From Streptomyces sp. NBC_01716 (GTDB taxonomy: Bacteria; Actinomycetota; Actinomycetes; Streptomycetales; Streptomycetaceae), in NCBI RefSeq assembly GCF_036248275.1, contig NZ_CP109181.1:7874001-7938000 (forward strand): a stretch of 64,000 nt of DNA, written 5' to 3'. A program made the translations under genes and the position numbers. The notes under the pieces are model-generated. The model had not been told where the DNA came from. It made no database searches and saw only the letters and a program-made list of their open reading frames with translations. This document shows, one piece after another, positions 1 to 10,047 of the stretch (the first letter of the stretch is position 1; every line of letters begins with the position of its first letter).

Positions 1-2770
1 GGTCGACGCGGCGCCGGACGGCATCGAACGGGACGACTTCGACGACGGTGGCTGGGGGGACCTCCAGGTCCCCGGCCACTGGCAGTTGGCCGGCCACGGC
101 GCCCCCGCCTACACCAACGTCCGCTACCCCTTCCCCGTAGACCCGCCCCATGTGCCCACCGAGAACCCGACGGGCGACCACCGGCTGGCCTTCGACCTGC
201 CCGACGACTGGCCGGACGAGCCCGCCGTGCTGCGCTTCGACGGCATCGACTCCTGCGGGCGCGTCTGGCTCAACGGCATCGAACTGGGCGTGACCAAGGG
301 CAGCAGGCTGCCGACGGAGTTCGACGTCGGCCCACTGCTGCGACGGCGCGGCAATCTCCTCGCCGTCCGTGTCCACCAGTGGTCGGCGGGCAGCTACCTG
401 GAGGACCAGGACATGTGGTGGCTGTCCGGCATCTTCCGCGACGTCACCCTGCTCGCCCGGCCGGCGGGCGGGGTACGGGACTTCACGCTCGACGCCGGAT
501 ACGACCACCTCACCGGACGAGGCACGCTCCGGGTCGACGCCGACAGCGGCGTACGCGTCAGCGTTCCCGAACTCGGCATCGCCGGGCTGCCCGCGGGTGA
601 GCCGGCCGAGGTCGCCGGCGTGGAGCCGTGGAGCGCCGAGGAGCCACGGCTGTACGAGGGCGAGGTCCACACCGGCACCGAGCGCGTACCGGTACGTATC
701 GGCTTCCGTACCGTCGCCGTCGAGGACGGCCAACTCACGGTGAACGGCCGCCGGATCGTCTTCCGGGGCGTCAACCGCCATGAATTCCACCCGGAGTCGG
801 GACGCGTCGTGCCCCGCGAGTTCGCCGTCGCCGACATCGAGCTGATGAAACGGCACAACGTCAACGCCGTCCGCACCAGCCACTATCCGCCCGACTCCGC
901 GTTCCTGGACCTCTGCGACACCTACGGCCTCTGGGTCGTCGACGAGAGCGACCTGGAGACGCACGGCTTCTCCGAACTCGACTGGCAGGGCAATCCCAGC
1001 GACGACCCCCAATGGACGGACGCGTATCTGGACCGTATGCGCCGCATGGTCGAGCGGGACAAGAACCACCCCTCGGTCGTCATGTGGTCACTCGGCAACG
1101 AGGCCGGCACCGGCCGTAACCTCGCCGCCGCCGCCGAGTGGACCCACCGGCGCGACCCCACCCGCCCCGTGCACTACGAGGGCGACACCGACTGCTCCTA
1201 CACCGATGTGTACAGCAGGATGTACGCCACCCACGAGGAGGTGGACCGTATCGGGCAGGGCATCGAAGGGCATGAACGCGTCCGCGAACGGCCCTTCGTC
1301 CTCTGCGAGTTCGGCCACGCGATGGGCAACGGGCCGGGCGGTCTGCTGGAGTACCGCGACCTGTTCGAACGCCATCCGCGCTGCCAGGGCGGCTTCGTGT
1401 GGGAGTGGCTCGACCACGGCATCGCGCAACGCGACACCGAAGGGCGCGCCTACTTCGCGTACGGCGGCGACTTCGGCGAGCCCCTCCACGACGGCAACTT
1501 CGTCATCGACGGACTTCTCCACCCCGACCGCACACCGTCACCCGCTCTCGCGGAGTTCGCGAAGGTCTTCGAACCGGTGCGGATCACGGCCGTCGACGGC
1601 GTACCGCGCGTCACCAACCACTACGACATCCTCTCGACGGCGCATCTCGACTTCGCCTGGGTCCTGGAGGAGGAGGGAACCGAGGTCGCGCACGGCGCGC
1701 TCACCGTGCCGCCGGTCGCGGCGGGCGCCGGCGCCGACCTGTCTCTGCCCGAACTCCCCGCCACCGGCGGGGAGAGCTGGCTCACCGTACGGGCCGCGCT
1801 CGCCGCCGACACCTCATGGGCGCGGGCAGGCCACGTGGTGGCCTGGGGGCAGATACCCGTCGCACCGAGGCCGGTGTCCACCGCCCCCGCCGCCGGTACG
1901 GCTCCGGAGGTGACGGACACCGAACTGCGCCTGGGACCCGGCGTGTTCGACCCGGTGACCGGGCGATTGACCGCACTCGGCGGCCTGCCCGTCGAAGGCC
2001 CGCAGCTCGACCTGTGGCGGGCGCCCACCGACAACGACCGCGGCTCCGACGACCCCGAGGAAGCCCGGTGGCGGGCCGCCGGCCTGCACCGGTTGCGGCA
2101 CCGCGTCGTGGCCGTCGAACCGCTCGGCGACGCCCTCCTCGTACGCACCCGCGTCGCCCCGCCGGGTCTCGGCTTCGGCATGCGGGCCGACTACCGCTGG
2201 AGCGCCGACGGACAGCGCCTGCGACTGGACCTGGACGTCGAGCCTGAGGGCACCTGGCCGTGCACCCTGCCCAGGCTCGGTCTGCGCATGGCCCTGCCCG
2301 CCGCCCTCGGCGCCGCCGAGTGGTTCGGGCGCGGACCGGGGGAGGCGTACGCCGACAGCCGGCAGGCAGCCAGGATCGGCCGCTTCACCAGCACCGTCGA
2401 CGCCCTTCAGACGCCGTATGTCTTCCCCCAGGAGAACGGGAACCGCCTCGACCTGCGATGGCTGCGGCTGACGGCCGACGACGGCACGGGCCTGCGCGTC
2501 GAAGGGGACCAGTCCTTCGCCTTCACCGCCCGCCGCTGGACATCGGAGCAACTCGACGCCGCGGCCCACACCACCGACCTCGAACCGGGCGACACGATCG
2601 TGCTCAACCTCGACCTCGCGCAGCACGGACTCGGGTCCGCGTCCTGCGGCCCCGGTGTTCTGCCGGAGTACCGGCTCCGGCCGGAGCGCGCCTCCCTGAC
2701 GCTCACCTTCACCCCACAGACCGCGACCCAGGCGGGTACTTCAGCCGCAGAGGAGACACCGTCCCGATGA
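1..2770 (+). CDS. lacZ: Beta-galactosidase, GH2 family, LacZ type (5' end missing)
   Basis: Retaining glycosidase that hydrolyses terminal beta-galactosides such as lactose. The reading frame is open from base 2, and residues typical of the LacZ sugar-binding domain (VPGHWQL, then YTNVRYPFPVDPP) precede the first internal start codon, so the true start lies outside the window. The acid/base glutamate is in SLGNEAGTG (codon 1100-1102) and the nucleophile in LCEFGHAMGNG (codon 1307-1309). The C-terminal third is the LacZ small-chain domain with the MWW/FGRGPGEAY signature. No signal peptide can be judged because the start is missing. The stop overlaps the start of the alpha-mannosidase (ATGA), so the two are translationally coupled, probably in a sugar-uptake operon that continues upstream. 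Confidence 0.93.
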   Translation, partial: VDAAPDGIERDDFDDGGWGDLQVPGHWQLAGHGAPAYTNVRYPFPVDPPHVPTENPTGDHRLAFDLPDDWPDEPAVLRFDGIDSCGRVWLNGIELGVTKGSRLPTEFDVGPLLRRRGNLLAVRVHQWSAGSYLEDQDMWWLSGIFRDVTLLARPAGGVRDFTLDAGYDHLTGRGTLRVDADSGVRVSVPELGIAGLPAGEPAEVAGVEPWSAEEPRLYEGEVHTGTERVPVRIGFRTVAVEDGQLTVNGRRIVFRGVNRHEFHPESGRVVPREFAVADIELMKRHNVNAVRTSHYPPDSAFLDLCDTYGLWVVDESDLETHGFSELDWQGNPSDDPQWTDAYLDRMRRMVERDKNHPSVVMWSLGNEAGTGRNLAAAAEWTHRRDPTRPVHYEGDTDCSYTDVYSRMYATHEEVDRIGQGIEGHERVRERPFVLCEFGHAMGNGPGGLLEYRDLFERHPRCQGGFVWEWLDHGIAQRDTEGRAYFAYGGDFGEPLHDGNFVIDGLLHPDRTPSPALAEFAKVFEPVRITAVDGVPRVTNHYDILSTAHLDFAWVLEEEGTEVAHGALTVPPVAAGAGADLSLPELPATGGESWLTVRAALAADTSWARAGHVVAWGQIPVAPRPVSTAPAAGTAPEVTDTELRLGPGVFDPVTGRLTALGGLPVEGPQLDLWRAPTDNDRGSDDPEEARWRAAGLHRLRHRVVAVEPLGDALLVRTRVAPPGLGFGMRADYRWSADGQRLRLDLDVEPEGTWPCTLPRLGLRMALPAALGAAEWFGRGPGEAYADSRQAARIGRFTSTVDALQTPYVFPQENGNRLDLRWLRLTADDGTGLRVEGDQSFAFTARRWTSEQLDAAAHTTDLEPGDTIVLNLDLAQHGLGSASCGPGVLPEYRLRPERASLTLTFTPQTATQAGTSAAEETPSR

Positions 2771-5526
2771 CCGCCCGCGCCCACGCTCCCGCCCCCGCCG
2801 TGTCGCTGGTCCCGCACACCCACTGGGACCGCGAATGGTACGAGCCCTTCCAGCGCTTCCGGCTGCGGCTGGTCGATCTGCTGGACGAGGTCCTGGACCG
2901 GGCGGAGGCCGACGAACGGTTCCGCTTCACCCTCGACGGACAGATGGCCGCCGTGGACGACTACCTGGAGGTCCGCCCGGAACACCGCGACCGCGTGCTC
3001 CGGCTGGTCCGGCGCGGCCAACTGGCCGTCGGCCCCTGGCAGATCCTCCTGGACGAATTCCTCTGCTCGGGCGAGAACATCATCCGCAACCTGGAACTCG
3101 GCCACCGCCGCGCCACGGAACTCGGCAGCCCGATGCCCGTCGGCTATCTCCCCGACATGTTCGGCCACTGCGCGCAGATGCCGCAGATCCTCTCCGCCGC
3201 CGGTCTCGACCACGCCTGTGTGTGGCGCGGCGTGCCCGCGGGCGTACCCGGCCACGCCTTCCGCTGGCAGGCACCCGACGGCAGCTCCGTACGTACCGAA
3301 TATCTCGCGGGCGGCTACGGCAACGCCGCCTATGTCTTCTCCGACCCCGGACACTTCGCAGGCCGCATGGCCGATCTCGGCAGGCGGCTGACCCCCGCCT
3401 TCGGCGCCGACCCGGTCCTCGCGATGTACGGCACCGACCACTCGGCCCCCGTCGGCTCCCTGGTCAAGCTGGTCGCCGACCTGGATCCGGCGGACGTCGA
3501 CGTGACGATCACCACCCTGGCCGATTACATCGGTGAACGCGACGCGCACGACCGGTCGTTGCCCGTCGTGGAGGGTGAACTGCGCAGCCACGCCAACGCC
3601 AACATCCTGCCCGGTGTGCTCTCGGTGCGCCCTCATCTGAAGCAGGCGCTGGCCCGCTCGGAGCGTCTCGTCGAACGCTACGCGGAGCCCTTCGCCGCGC
3701 TCTGGTCGGCCGAGTGGCCCGAGAAGTTCCTCGACCTGGCGTGGTGGCGGCTGATCGACGCCTCCGGCCACGACTCGGTCACCGGATGCGGGGTGGACGA
3801 GACGGCCACCCAGGTGTTCGCCCGTATCAGTGAGGCCGGACACCTCGGTCAGGCCGTACGGGACAGGGTGGCCGGCGGCCTCGCGCGGCAGGTGTCGCGG
3901 GACGCCGTACTCGTACTGAATCCCACCCCGGCCGCGCGGGAAGACCTGGTCACCGTCGATCTCGAAGTCCCGGACGAGTGGGAGGAGATCGCCGTCGAAC
4001 TGCCCGACGGCAGCAGGCTGCCCGCCCAGACCGACCTGCGCGCGGAACAGCTCCTGCTCTCGGAGGCCCTGCCCGGTGAGGAACTGCCCGCGTTCCTGCC
4101 ACGCGTCCACGGGCGGGAGCTCTTCGGCAGCGAGATCACTCACTGGACCTGCGACGACGAGCGGCGCGTACTGGAATTCGGCGTGGCCCGGCACGGCGGC
4201 GACACACCGTTCGACGTGGAGGCCGTCCGCGCCGCCGTGAGCGGCGCGACCGGTGACTGGACGGTCCGCATCACCCGGGCCGCCCACCGTACGGTCACCT
4301 GTCTGGCCCGGGTGCCGGCGCTCGGCTGGACGTCGCTGCGGCCGGTACCGGGCGGACAGCCGGTCGAGCGGGCCGGCGACCCGGCAGGGGGAAGCCCCGT
4401 ACGGGCCCAGGGCCGGACCTTGTCCAACGGCCTCGTCACCGTCACGGCCCTGGACGACGGCACGCTCCGCGTCGTGTCCGCCGACGGGACCGTACTCGAC
4501 GGTGTCGGCCGCATCGTCGATGGAGGCGACCGCGGCGACAGCTACAACTACGCCCCGCCCGGCACCGACCGGCTCGTCGAGACCCCCCGCTCACTGCGCG
4601 TCGGCACGGCGGTCGGCGGTCCGCTCCGCGCCTCGCTCACGGTGGAGCGCGGGTACGACTGGCCGGAGGCCGTCGACCGGACCGCCGACCGCCGGACGGC
4701 GACGACCCGGCCGGGCAGCGTCCGGCTGGACGTCGAACTGCGGGTGGGGGAGCCCTTCGTCCGCCTCGACCTGACCCTGGACAACGCCTCGCTCGACCAT
4801 CGGGTGCGCTGCCATGTGCCGCTGGCCCGCCCCGCCAACTCGTCCTACGCCGAGGGGCAGTTCGCGGTGGTGGAGCGGGGGCGTACGGCGGAGGGCGGTT
4901 TCAGCGAGCGCCCCGTCCCGACGTTCCCCGCGCACGGGTTCGTGGACGCGGGCGGTGCGGGTCTGCTGCTGACCCAGGCCTGCGAGTACGAACTCCTGGA
5001 CGACGAACTCGCGTTGACGGTGCTGCGCAGCACGGGCTGGCTCAGCCGTAACATCCACCCCTACCGCGCGGAGCCCGCCGGGCCACAACTCCCCATCCCG
5101 GCGGCCCAGATGACCGGAACGAGCACCGTCTCGTTCGCGGTGCTGCCGCACACGGGCGACTGGCACGAGGCGAATCTCGCCGAGGCGGGCGAACACTTCC
5201 GCCATCCGCTCCATGCGACGCACGGCACGGGGCCGCGCGAAGCCGCGCCCGCGTTGCACGAGGGCCTGTCGGTCGAGGGCGCGGTCATGACCAGCCTTCG
5301 CCGCCGCGACGGAGAGCTGGAACTGCGTCTGGTCGCCGCCTCGCCCGAGCCGGCCACGGCGGTCGTACGCGGCGCCTTCCGGGGCGCCCGCCGCGTCGGC
5401 CTTCTGGGCGACGACGACAGCCGCGCGGAGCGGGCGGCTCCCGCTGACGAACCGCTCGTCGATGCCGGAACGGTCCGCATCCCCCTGCGCGCCTGGGAGA
5501 TCGCGACGGTGCGCCTCTCCGAGTGA
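2767..5526 (+). CDS. Alpha-mannosidase, glycoside hydrolase family 38
   Basis: Zinc-dependent exo-alpha-mannosidase of 919 residues, probably acting in the cytoplasm on imported mannosides since no signal peptide is seen. N-terminal motif VPHTHWDREWY carries the zinc ligands (H19, D21), and the catalytic nucleophile is D130 in LPDMFGHCAQ. The C-terminal half has the usual beta-sandwich domains, with RCHVPLARP near residue 680. I chose ATG 2767, which overlaps the upstream stop as ATGA; the longer open frame back to 2260 is only the shadow of lacZ. Together with the GH2 enzyme it suggests trimming of galactose- and mannose-containing oligosaccharides, perhaps N-glycan derived (inference). Confidence 0.92.
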   Translation: MTARAHAPAPAVSLVPHTHWDREWYEPFQRFRLRLVDLLDEVLDRAEADERFRFTLDGQMAAVDDYLEVRPEHRDRVLRLVRRGQLAVGPWQILLDEFLCSGENIIRNLELGHRRATELGSPMPVGYLPDMFGHCAQMPQILSAAGLDHACVWRGVPAGVPGHAFRWQAPDGSSVRTEYLAGGYGNAAYVFSDPGHFAGRMADLGRRLTPAFGADPVLAMYGTDHSAPVGSLVKLVADLDPADVDVTITTLADYIGERDAHDRSLPVVEGELRSHANANILPGVLSVRPHLKQALARSERLVERYAEPFAALWSAEWPEKFLDLAWWRLIDASGHDSVTGCGVDETATQVFARISEAGHLGQAVRDRVAGGLARQVSRDAVLVLNPTPAAREDLVTVDLEVPDEWEEIAVELPDGSRLPAQTDLRAEQLLLSEALPGEELPAFLPRVHGRELFGSEITHWTCDDERRVLEFGVARHGGDTPFDVEAVRAAVSGATGDWTVRITRAAHRTVTCLARVPALGWTSLRPVPGGQPVERAGDPAGGSPVRAQGRTLSNGLVTVTALDDGTLRVVSADGTVLDGVGRIVDGGDRGDSYNYAPPGTDRLVETPRSLRVGTAVGGPLRASLTVERGYDWPEAVDRTADRRTATTRPGSVRLDVELRVGEPFVRLDLTLDNASLDHRVRCHVPLARPANSSYAEGQFAVVERGRTAEGGFSERPVPTFPAHGFVDAGGAGLLLTQACEYELLDDELALTVLRSTGWLSRNIHPYRAEPAGPQLPIPAAQMTGTSTVSFAVLPHTGDWHEANLAEAGEHFRHPLHATHGTGPREAAPALHEGLSVEGAVMTSLRRRDGELELRLVAASPEPATAVVRGAFRGARRVGLLGDDDSRAERAAPADEPLVDAGTVRIPLRAWEIATVRLSE

Positions 5527-5536
5527 GCCGCCTTCC

Positions 5537-5817
5537 GTGTCACACCACTTGGACGACATGCTTTCCACGGACGCCGCCCGCCTCCAGGGCGCGGTGGGCG
5601 GCGGCTATGTCGCCGAGAGGACGGACGGTGTCGACCACAGCGACCTCCCCCTCCTGCTCCTCGCCAACAGCGGCATCGTCGGCGAGAACCGGCAGGTCTC
5701 ACTGGCGGCGTCCCGGCGGCTGGTCGCCCACCTCCTCCAGTCCCTGAGGGCCGACCACGCGGAACCCTGCCGCCCCCCGCGCCGCTGGTACTGGATCAGC
5801 TCAACACCCGCTACTGA
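5537..5817 (+). pseudogene. Small ORF after the mannosidase with a probable 1-base frame break
   Basis: Not recognised. From GTG 5537 (or ATG 5558) the frame reads VSHHLDDMLSTDAARLQG and continues with strong Streptomyces codon bias (DLPLLLLANSGIVGENRQ, then RRLVAHLLQSL) until about 5765. Past that point bias is good in a different frame, reading LPPPAPLVLDQLNTRY and stopping at 5815-5817, ten bases before the convergent gene's stop. One extra C in the CCC run at 5766-5768 would join both halves into a protein of about 93 residues. As given, the first frame instead runs on to 5896 inside the next gene. Either a sequencing or assembly error or a true decaying gene; function unknown. Confidence 0.4.
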
Positions 5818-5826
5818 CCGACTCGC

Positions 5827-7110
5827 TCACCGGGCTCCGGACGACGGCCCGATGGAGACCACCCGTGCCCACTCGGGCGGCGCGTCCGGTACGTAATCGG
5901 GATCGTCCTCGGCCCGGGACCGGGAGGAGGACTCCCGGTCGAACAGGCCCACCACCGTCCGGCACGGCGGCCGGCTGTCCGGCCACGGCGTCTGACCGTC
6001 CGTCAGGACCACGATCACATCGGGCCGGGGCCCCTTCCTGAGCGCCCTGGCGAAGCCCGTACGCAGATCCGTACCCCCGCCTCCCATCAGCGGGATCCCC
6101 GCGGCCCGGCACAGCGGATGCACGATCTCGGCCGACGCGTCGCAGGGCAGGACGGAGATCAGATCCCGACGGCCGCCCACGGCACGGGAGATGGCGGTGA
6201 CCTCGTTCAGCGCGCTGCCCAGTTCGGAGTCGCTCACCGACCCGGACGTGTCGATGATCACCGCGACCCGCGGCGGCCTGCGCCGCAGGCTCGGCAGTAC
6301 GACGCCGGGCAGCCCGGCCGAACGGCGCGATGGCCGGCCGTACGTGTAGTCCTCGCCCACACCGGAACCGGAGGCCGCCGAGCGGACCGCCGCACCCAGC
6401 AACTCCCGCCACGGCTGCGTCGGATGGAACGCCTCATCCGCCCACCGCTGCCACCCCTTCGGGGCACTCCCGGGACGGGCGTTGATGCCCTGCGCCACCC
6501 GGAACCGGACCGCGTCCCGCTCCTGTGCGCTGAGACCGTGCGCGCCGTCGGGCCCGAGATCCCACTCCCGTGCCAGCCCGTCGGCGCCACTGCCGCAGTC
6601 CAGCCAGGCCAAGCTCTGCGTATGCGGGCCCAGCCGGAACCGGAGCAGATACTCCTCCATCAACTCGCCTGCGGGCAGCCCCAGTACACCCGGACCGACG
6701 GCGTCTCTGGGCCGCGCCAGCCCCTCGCCGAACACGTCGTCGTTGATCTCGCAGTCCGCCGCGATGTTCATCCGCAGCCGTTCCGCCGGGCCGGTCAGCC
6801 CGCGGGCCCGCGCGAACCGGTCACTTCGGCCGTGGTGGTCGCGGAGCAGGTGCGACACCTCGTGCACCCAGACCCCGGCCAGTTCCTTCACCGGCGTCCG
6901 GGCCACGAACGCCGGCGAGACGTAACACCGCCAGTGCCGGTCGACGGCCATCGTCGGCACCCGCCGCGACTCCACCACATGCAGGGCGAACAGCGCCGTG
7001 GCCATGAAGGGCCGCACCCGGACGGCGTGCAGCCGGGCGGCGAAGAGCTTGTCGAGATCCAGCGCTCCCGGCGCGTCCACGGCGGAGTCCGTGACCGTGT
7101 GCGCGGTCAT
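5827..7110 (-). CDS. VWA-like protein with HEXXH metallopeptidase-like domain
   Basis: Protein of 427 residues in two parts. The N-terminal part carries HEVSH (H83-H87), the HEXXH zinc signature of the putative metallopeptidase domain found before VWA-like domains. The C-terminal part carries the metal-ion-dependent adhesion site DTSGS (287-291), TDL near GGGGTDLRTG and a TDG motif. Start ATG 7110 overlaps the stop of the upstream MoxR gene as ATGA; the frame extending to 7305 lies inside that gene. MoxR/VWA pairs are chaperone-like systems in which the AAA+ ATPase remodels a client presented by the VWA protein. Client and substrate are unknown here. Confidence 0.85.
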   Translation of the reverse strand: MTAHTVTDSAVDAPGALDLDKLFAARLHAVRVRPFMATALFALHVVESRRVPTMAVDRHWRCYVSPAFVARTPVKELAGVWVHEVSHLLRDHHGRSDRFARARGLTGPAERLRMNIAADCEINDDVFGEGLARPRDAVGPGVLGLPAGELMEEYLLRFRLGPHTQSLAWLDCGSGADGLAREWDLGPDGAHGLSAQERDAVRFRVAQGINARPGSAPKGWQRWADEAFHPTQPWRELLGAAVRSAASGSGVGEDYTYGRPSRRSAGLPGVVLPSLRRRPPRVAVIIDTSGSVSDSELGSALNEVTAISRAVGGRRDLISVLPCDASAEIVHPLCRAAGIPLMGGGGTDLRTGFARALRKGPRPDVIVVLTDGQTPWPDSRPPCRTVVGLFDRESSSRSRAEDDPDYVPDAPPEWARVVSIGPSSGAR

Positions 7111-8384
7111 CGGCCGGCCTTCGCGACGGACGCCGTACGGGCTGCCGCCCGGTCCGCCCGCCGGGAGAGCGACACCGCCCCGGCGAGCCGGTCGATCGAC
7201 GCCGGAACGTCCCACTCCTCGCGGCGCAGCGAGGCGAGGGTGGTCGCGGGGACGACCACCAGGTCCGGCGCCCCGGTCTCCATCGCCCGGACCAGAACCG
7301 CCCACGCCGCGTCCCAGCGGGACTTCTCCGGACGCTCGCGGACGGCCCGCACCACACCGTCGAGCACGGCCTGCCGCAGATCACCGCGCTCGGGCAGGGC
7401 GGCGCCCGCCGGGTCGGCGAGAACCGTCTCCGGGTCCGGGAGATCCATCCGGTCGAGACTGGCGAGCAGTTCCAGCCCCGGTCCGTCCCCCACGGTGCCC
7501 CTGACGAGTAGCGAGAGTACGTCCCGCGACGAACCGGCCGCGGTGGCGAAGGCGATCAGCCGCAGCGACATCTCCCAGCTGCGGGGCGACGGCCAGGCGC
7601 CGCCCCGGCGCGTCTCGTTGCTGGGCAGCCGGTGCACGAGCCCGGCTCGGGCGGAGAGCAGCCCGCACACGGCACGGCGCGCGAAGCCGACGGCCTCGGC
7701 CAGCCGCTCGCGATCCAGCCGCGGCAGCGTCGCCACGGGCCAGGTCCCACCGAGGCCCCTTACGACGACCTCGTGGTCATGGGTCCACTGAAGATGAACG
7801 AACCGGTTGGCCAGCGGCGGGCTCAGCTCCCACCCGTCGGCCGCCGACGAGCGCGGATTGGCGGCGGCCACGATCCTTACGTCCGGCGGGAGTTGGAGCG
7901 CGCCGATCCGCCGTTCGAGTACGAGGCGGAGCAGGGCGGCCTGTACGGCGGGCGGCGCCGTGGACAACTCGTCCAGGAACAGCAGCCCGCGCCCCGCCCG
8001 TACGAGGCGGACGGCCCAGTCGGGCGGGGCCATCGGGACACCCTGCGCCGCGGGATCGTCCCCGACGACAGGCAGCCCCGAGAAGTCGGACGGCTCGTGC
8101 ACGCTCGCGATCACCGTCGTCAGGGGCAGGTCCAGCGACGCGGCGAGCTGTGTCAGGGCGGCGGTCTTGCCGATCCCCGGCTCACCCCACAGCAGGACGG
8201 GCAGGTCGGCGGCGACGGCGAGGGTCAGGGCCTCCAACTGATTGTCCGGGCGCGGTTCGGTGGTCGTGTCGCGCAGCAGCGCCAACAGCTGACCCGCGAC
8301 ATCGAGTTGGGAGTCAGGCGCGGGGGCTTTGGCGGAGGCATCGGTGGGGGCGTCGGTGGGGGCGAAAGGGGCGTGAGTGGTCAA
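7107..8384 (-). CDS. MoxR-family AAA+ ATPase
   Basis: AAA+ ATPase of 425 residues. Walker A is GEPGIGKT (67-74), Walker B is LLFLDE (D138, E139), and the DFSGLPVV insert following the first beta strand is typical of MoxR proteins. The first 25 residues are Ala/Pro/Thr rich and probably disordered. TTG 8384 is used as start because a GGTGAT Shine-Dalgarno-like stretch lies five bases before it on the minus strand. It is translationally coupled to the VWA gene downstream and follows the hypothetical gene at 8500-9924 after 115 bases, so all three are likely one transcript. Confidence 0.87.
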   Translation of the reverse strand: MTTHAPFAPTDAPTDASAKAPAPDSQLDVAGQLLALLRDTTTEPRPDNQLEALTLAVAADLPVLLWGEPGIGKTAALTQLAASLDLPLTTVIASVHEPSDFSGLPVVGDDPAAQGVPMAPPDWAVRLVRAGRGLLFLDELSTAPPAVQAALLRLVLERRIGALQLPPDVRIVAAANPRSSAADGWELSPPLANRFVHLQWTHDHEVVVRGLGGTWPVATLPRLDRERLAEAVGFARRAVCGLLSARAGLVHRLPSNETRRGGAWPSPRSWEMSLRLIAFATAAGSSRDVLSLLVRGTVGDGPGLELLASLDRMDLPDPETVLADPAGAALPERGDLRQAVLDGVVRAVRERPEKSRWDAAWAVLVRAMETGAPDLVVVPATTLASLRREEWDVPASIDRLAGAVSLSRRADRAAARTASVAKAGR

Positions 8385-8499
8385 GTGTCATCACCATTGG
8401 GTTCGTTGGCCGGTCAAAGGGTGTGCGTGCGGGCGACGGACGTCCCCGCCGTGTCGGCAGGCGTGCGGCATCGCCGGTCGGTGCCGGCCGGTGCCGGGA

Positions 8500-9924
8500 T
8501 CAGCGAGCGGTTGCGACGCGCGGGTGCGAACGGAGCTCAGGCGGACGCTTGGTACGCGGCAGATGGCGGCCGGATCCCGGACCGGGACCGACCATGCCCG
8601 CCCTGAACAGGCCGTAGGTGATCCGCCGTTCGGCGGCGGCCTCCAGCTCGTCCCGCAGGGCGCCGCCGCGCAGCACCGCGTCGGGGCCCAGCAGGCCCTC
8701 GACGACGGCCAGCGCACCGGCGGCATCACCGTGGTCCAGGCGTTCGCGGACCCCGGTGAGGCAGTCCGGGCTCCGGTGCGCCTCGTCGACGGCCCGCAGA
8801 CAGGCGAGCGGAGTGCCCGTCAGCGCGGCCAGCAACTCCTCCCGCCGGATCTCGTCCGGGTCATGGTCCAGCGCGGACAGCACGCCGTCGACCAGGCCGA
8901 TCCGATGGCGCGCTCCCCGGCACTCCACGAGATGCGGCTGTCCCGACCGCTCCGGAAGCGGCGCAGGACCGGTCGGCGAACAGCCAGGTACGAGCGCCGA
9001 TGCGACCAGCGGGTGCAGCCGCTCGACGTTGATCGCACCCGTGCGGACCAGCTCCAGATCGGGCAGTGTCCAGGTCGCGGCGTCGGGCAGGAGCGGCGGC
9101 GCCGGAGCGGAGCCCGTCCTGCCGCGCTCCGCGATCCGCAGGACCGGCGGGCAGGCGCCGTGCCCGTCCGCGACGAGCTCCAACTCCAGCCGCTGCCGCG
9201 CCCCGAGCCGTACGGCGAAGGCACCGGCGGACCGCCCCTCGGCCCGGAGCAGGATCCCGGCCTCGGCCGCCCACCTGTCAACGGCACAACGGCGCCCTGT
9301 CGGCAGGGCCTCCAGCAGGGCCGGATCCAGCACGGAACCGCCCTCGCCCGAGGGCGAATCCGCCCCCGATCGGGTCCGGAGCTCCTCGGTCCGGCGCGCG
9401 TCCCACAGATGGCGGTGCAGATCGAGCCGGAACCGCCGGTCGGGATGGGGATGCGGATGGCGGCGGGCGCCGGTATCGGCGTAGGACCTGTCCCACAGCG
9501 CCAGGCTGATCCGCTGCCCGGCATCCGCCCAGGCGGGCGGAGTCCGGGCCACGAGGTACACGGGGGCTACGGGGGCGGCGCGGTCCGGACCGCCGGGCCC
9601 GTCGCCGTAACGCGCCAGGGCGACGGTGAGACCGGGGCGCAGCAGCCCGTCGGGAGCGATTCTCGGCAGGTGCCAGCGCAGTAGGTCGGGCGCCAAGTGG
9701 CGGAGATCGGCACGGAGTCGGGCAGCGAGTTCGCGGCCATGGGCACGTGCCACGGAACGTAGGTCGAGATCGACATCGACACGTGCGGCTGCGCACGCGC
9801 CGGCCCAGTCGCCGACATGACGGCGGGCGGTCGCGGTCTCGATCATGGAAGGCGGCACGGCGAACTCACGCACGCGCGGCCAGAAGGAAGGGCGGGAAAT
9901 CCCGTTCGCGGTCTCAGTGAGCAT
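8500..9924 (-). CDS. Hypothetical protein upstream of MoxR/VWA pair
   Basis: 474 residues, not recognised. It is soluble, rich in Arg, Leu and Ala, with no signal peptide, membrane span or obvious catalytic motif. The N-terminal half contains ARRHVGDWAGACAAARVDV, suggestive of helical repeats, and the C-terminal half is also predicted helical from its composition. ATG 9924 is preferred to GTG 9930 because AAGGTGA lies at good spacing before it. Its place at the head of the MoxR/VWA transcript makes it a candidate client or adaptor of that chaperone pair (inference from context only). Confidence 0.75.
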   Translation of the reverse strand: MLTETANGISRPSFWPRVREFAVPPSMIETATARRHVGDWAGACAAARVDVDLDLRSVARAHGRELAARLRADLRHLAPDLLRWHLPRIAPDGLLRPGLTVALARYGDGPGGPDRAAPVAPVYLVARTPPAWADAGQRISLALWDRSYADTGARRHPHPHPDRRFRLDLHRHLWDARRTEELRTRSGADSPSGEGGSVLDPALLEALPTGRRCAVDRWAAEAGILLRAEGRSAGAFAVRLGARQRLELELVADGHGACPPVLRIAERGRTGSAPAPPLLPDAATWTLPDLELVRTGAINVERLHPLVASALVPGCSPTGPAPLPERSGQPHLVECRGARHRIGLVDGVLSALDHDPDEIRREELLAALTGTPLACLRAVDEAHRSPDCLTGVRERLDHGDAAGALAVVEGLLGPDAVLRGGALRDELEAAAERRITYGLFRAGMVGPGPGSGRHLPRTKRPPELRSHPRVATAR

Positions 9925-10047
9925 CAGCACTCACCTTGCGCGGTCGGGACCCCCAATCTGACGGCAGAATAGGTAGTCATCGCGGTGACCATATCCCTCC
10001 TGATCCCGTTAGGCCAGATTCTTGTGACCGGACCAACTGCTGCCAGG

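Noticed and set aside
2407..4287. 626-residue antisense frame across lacZ and the mannosidase
   Set aside because: Spans two real genes on the other strand; composition of a shadow.
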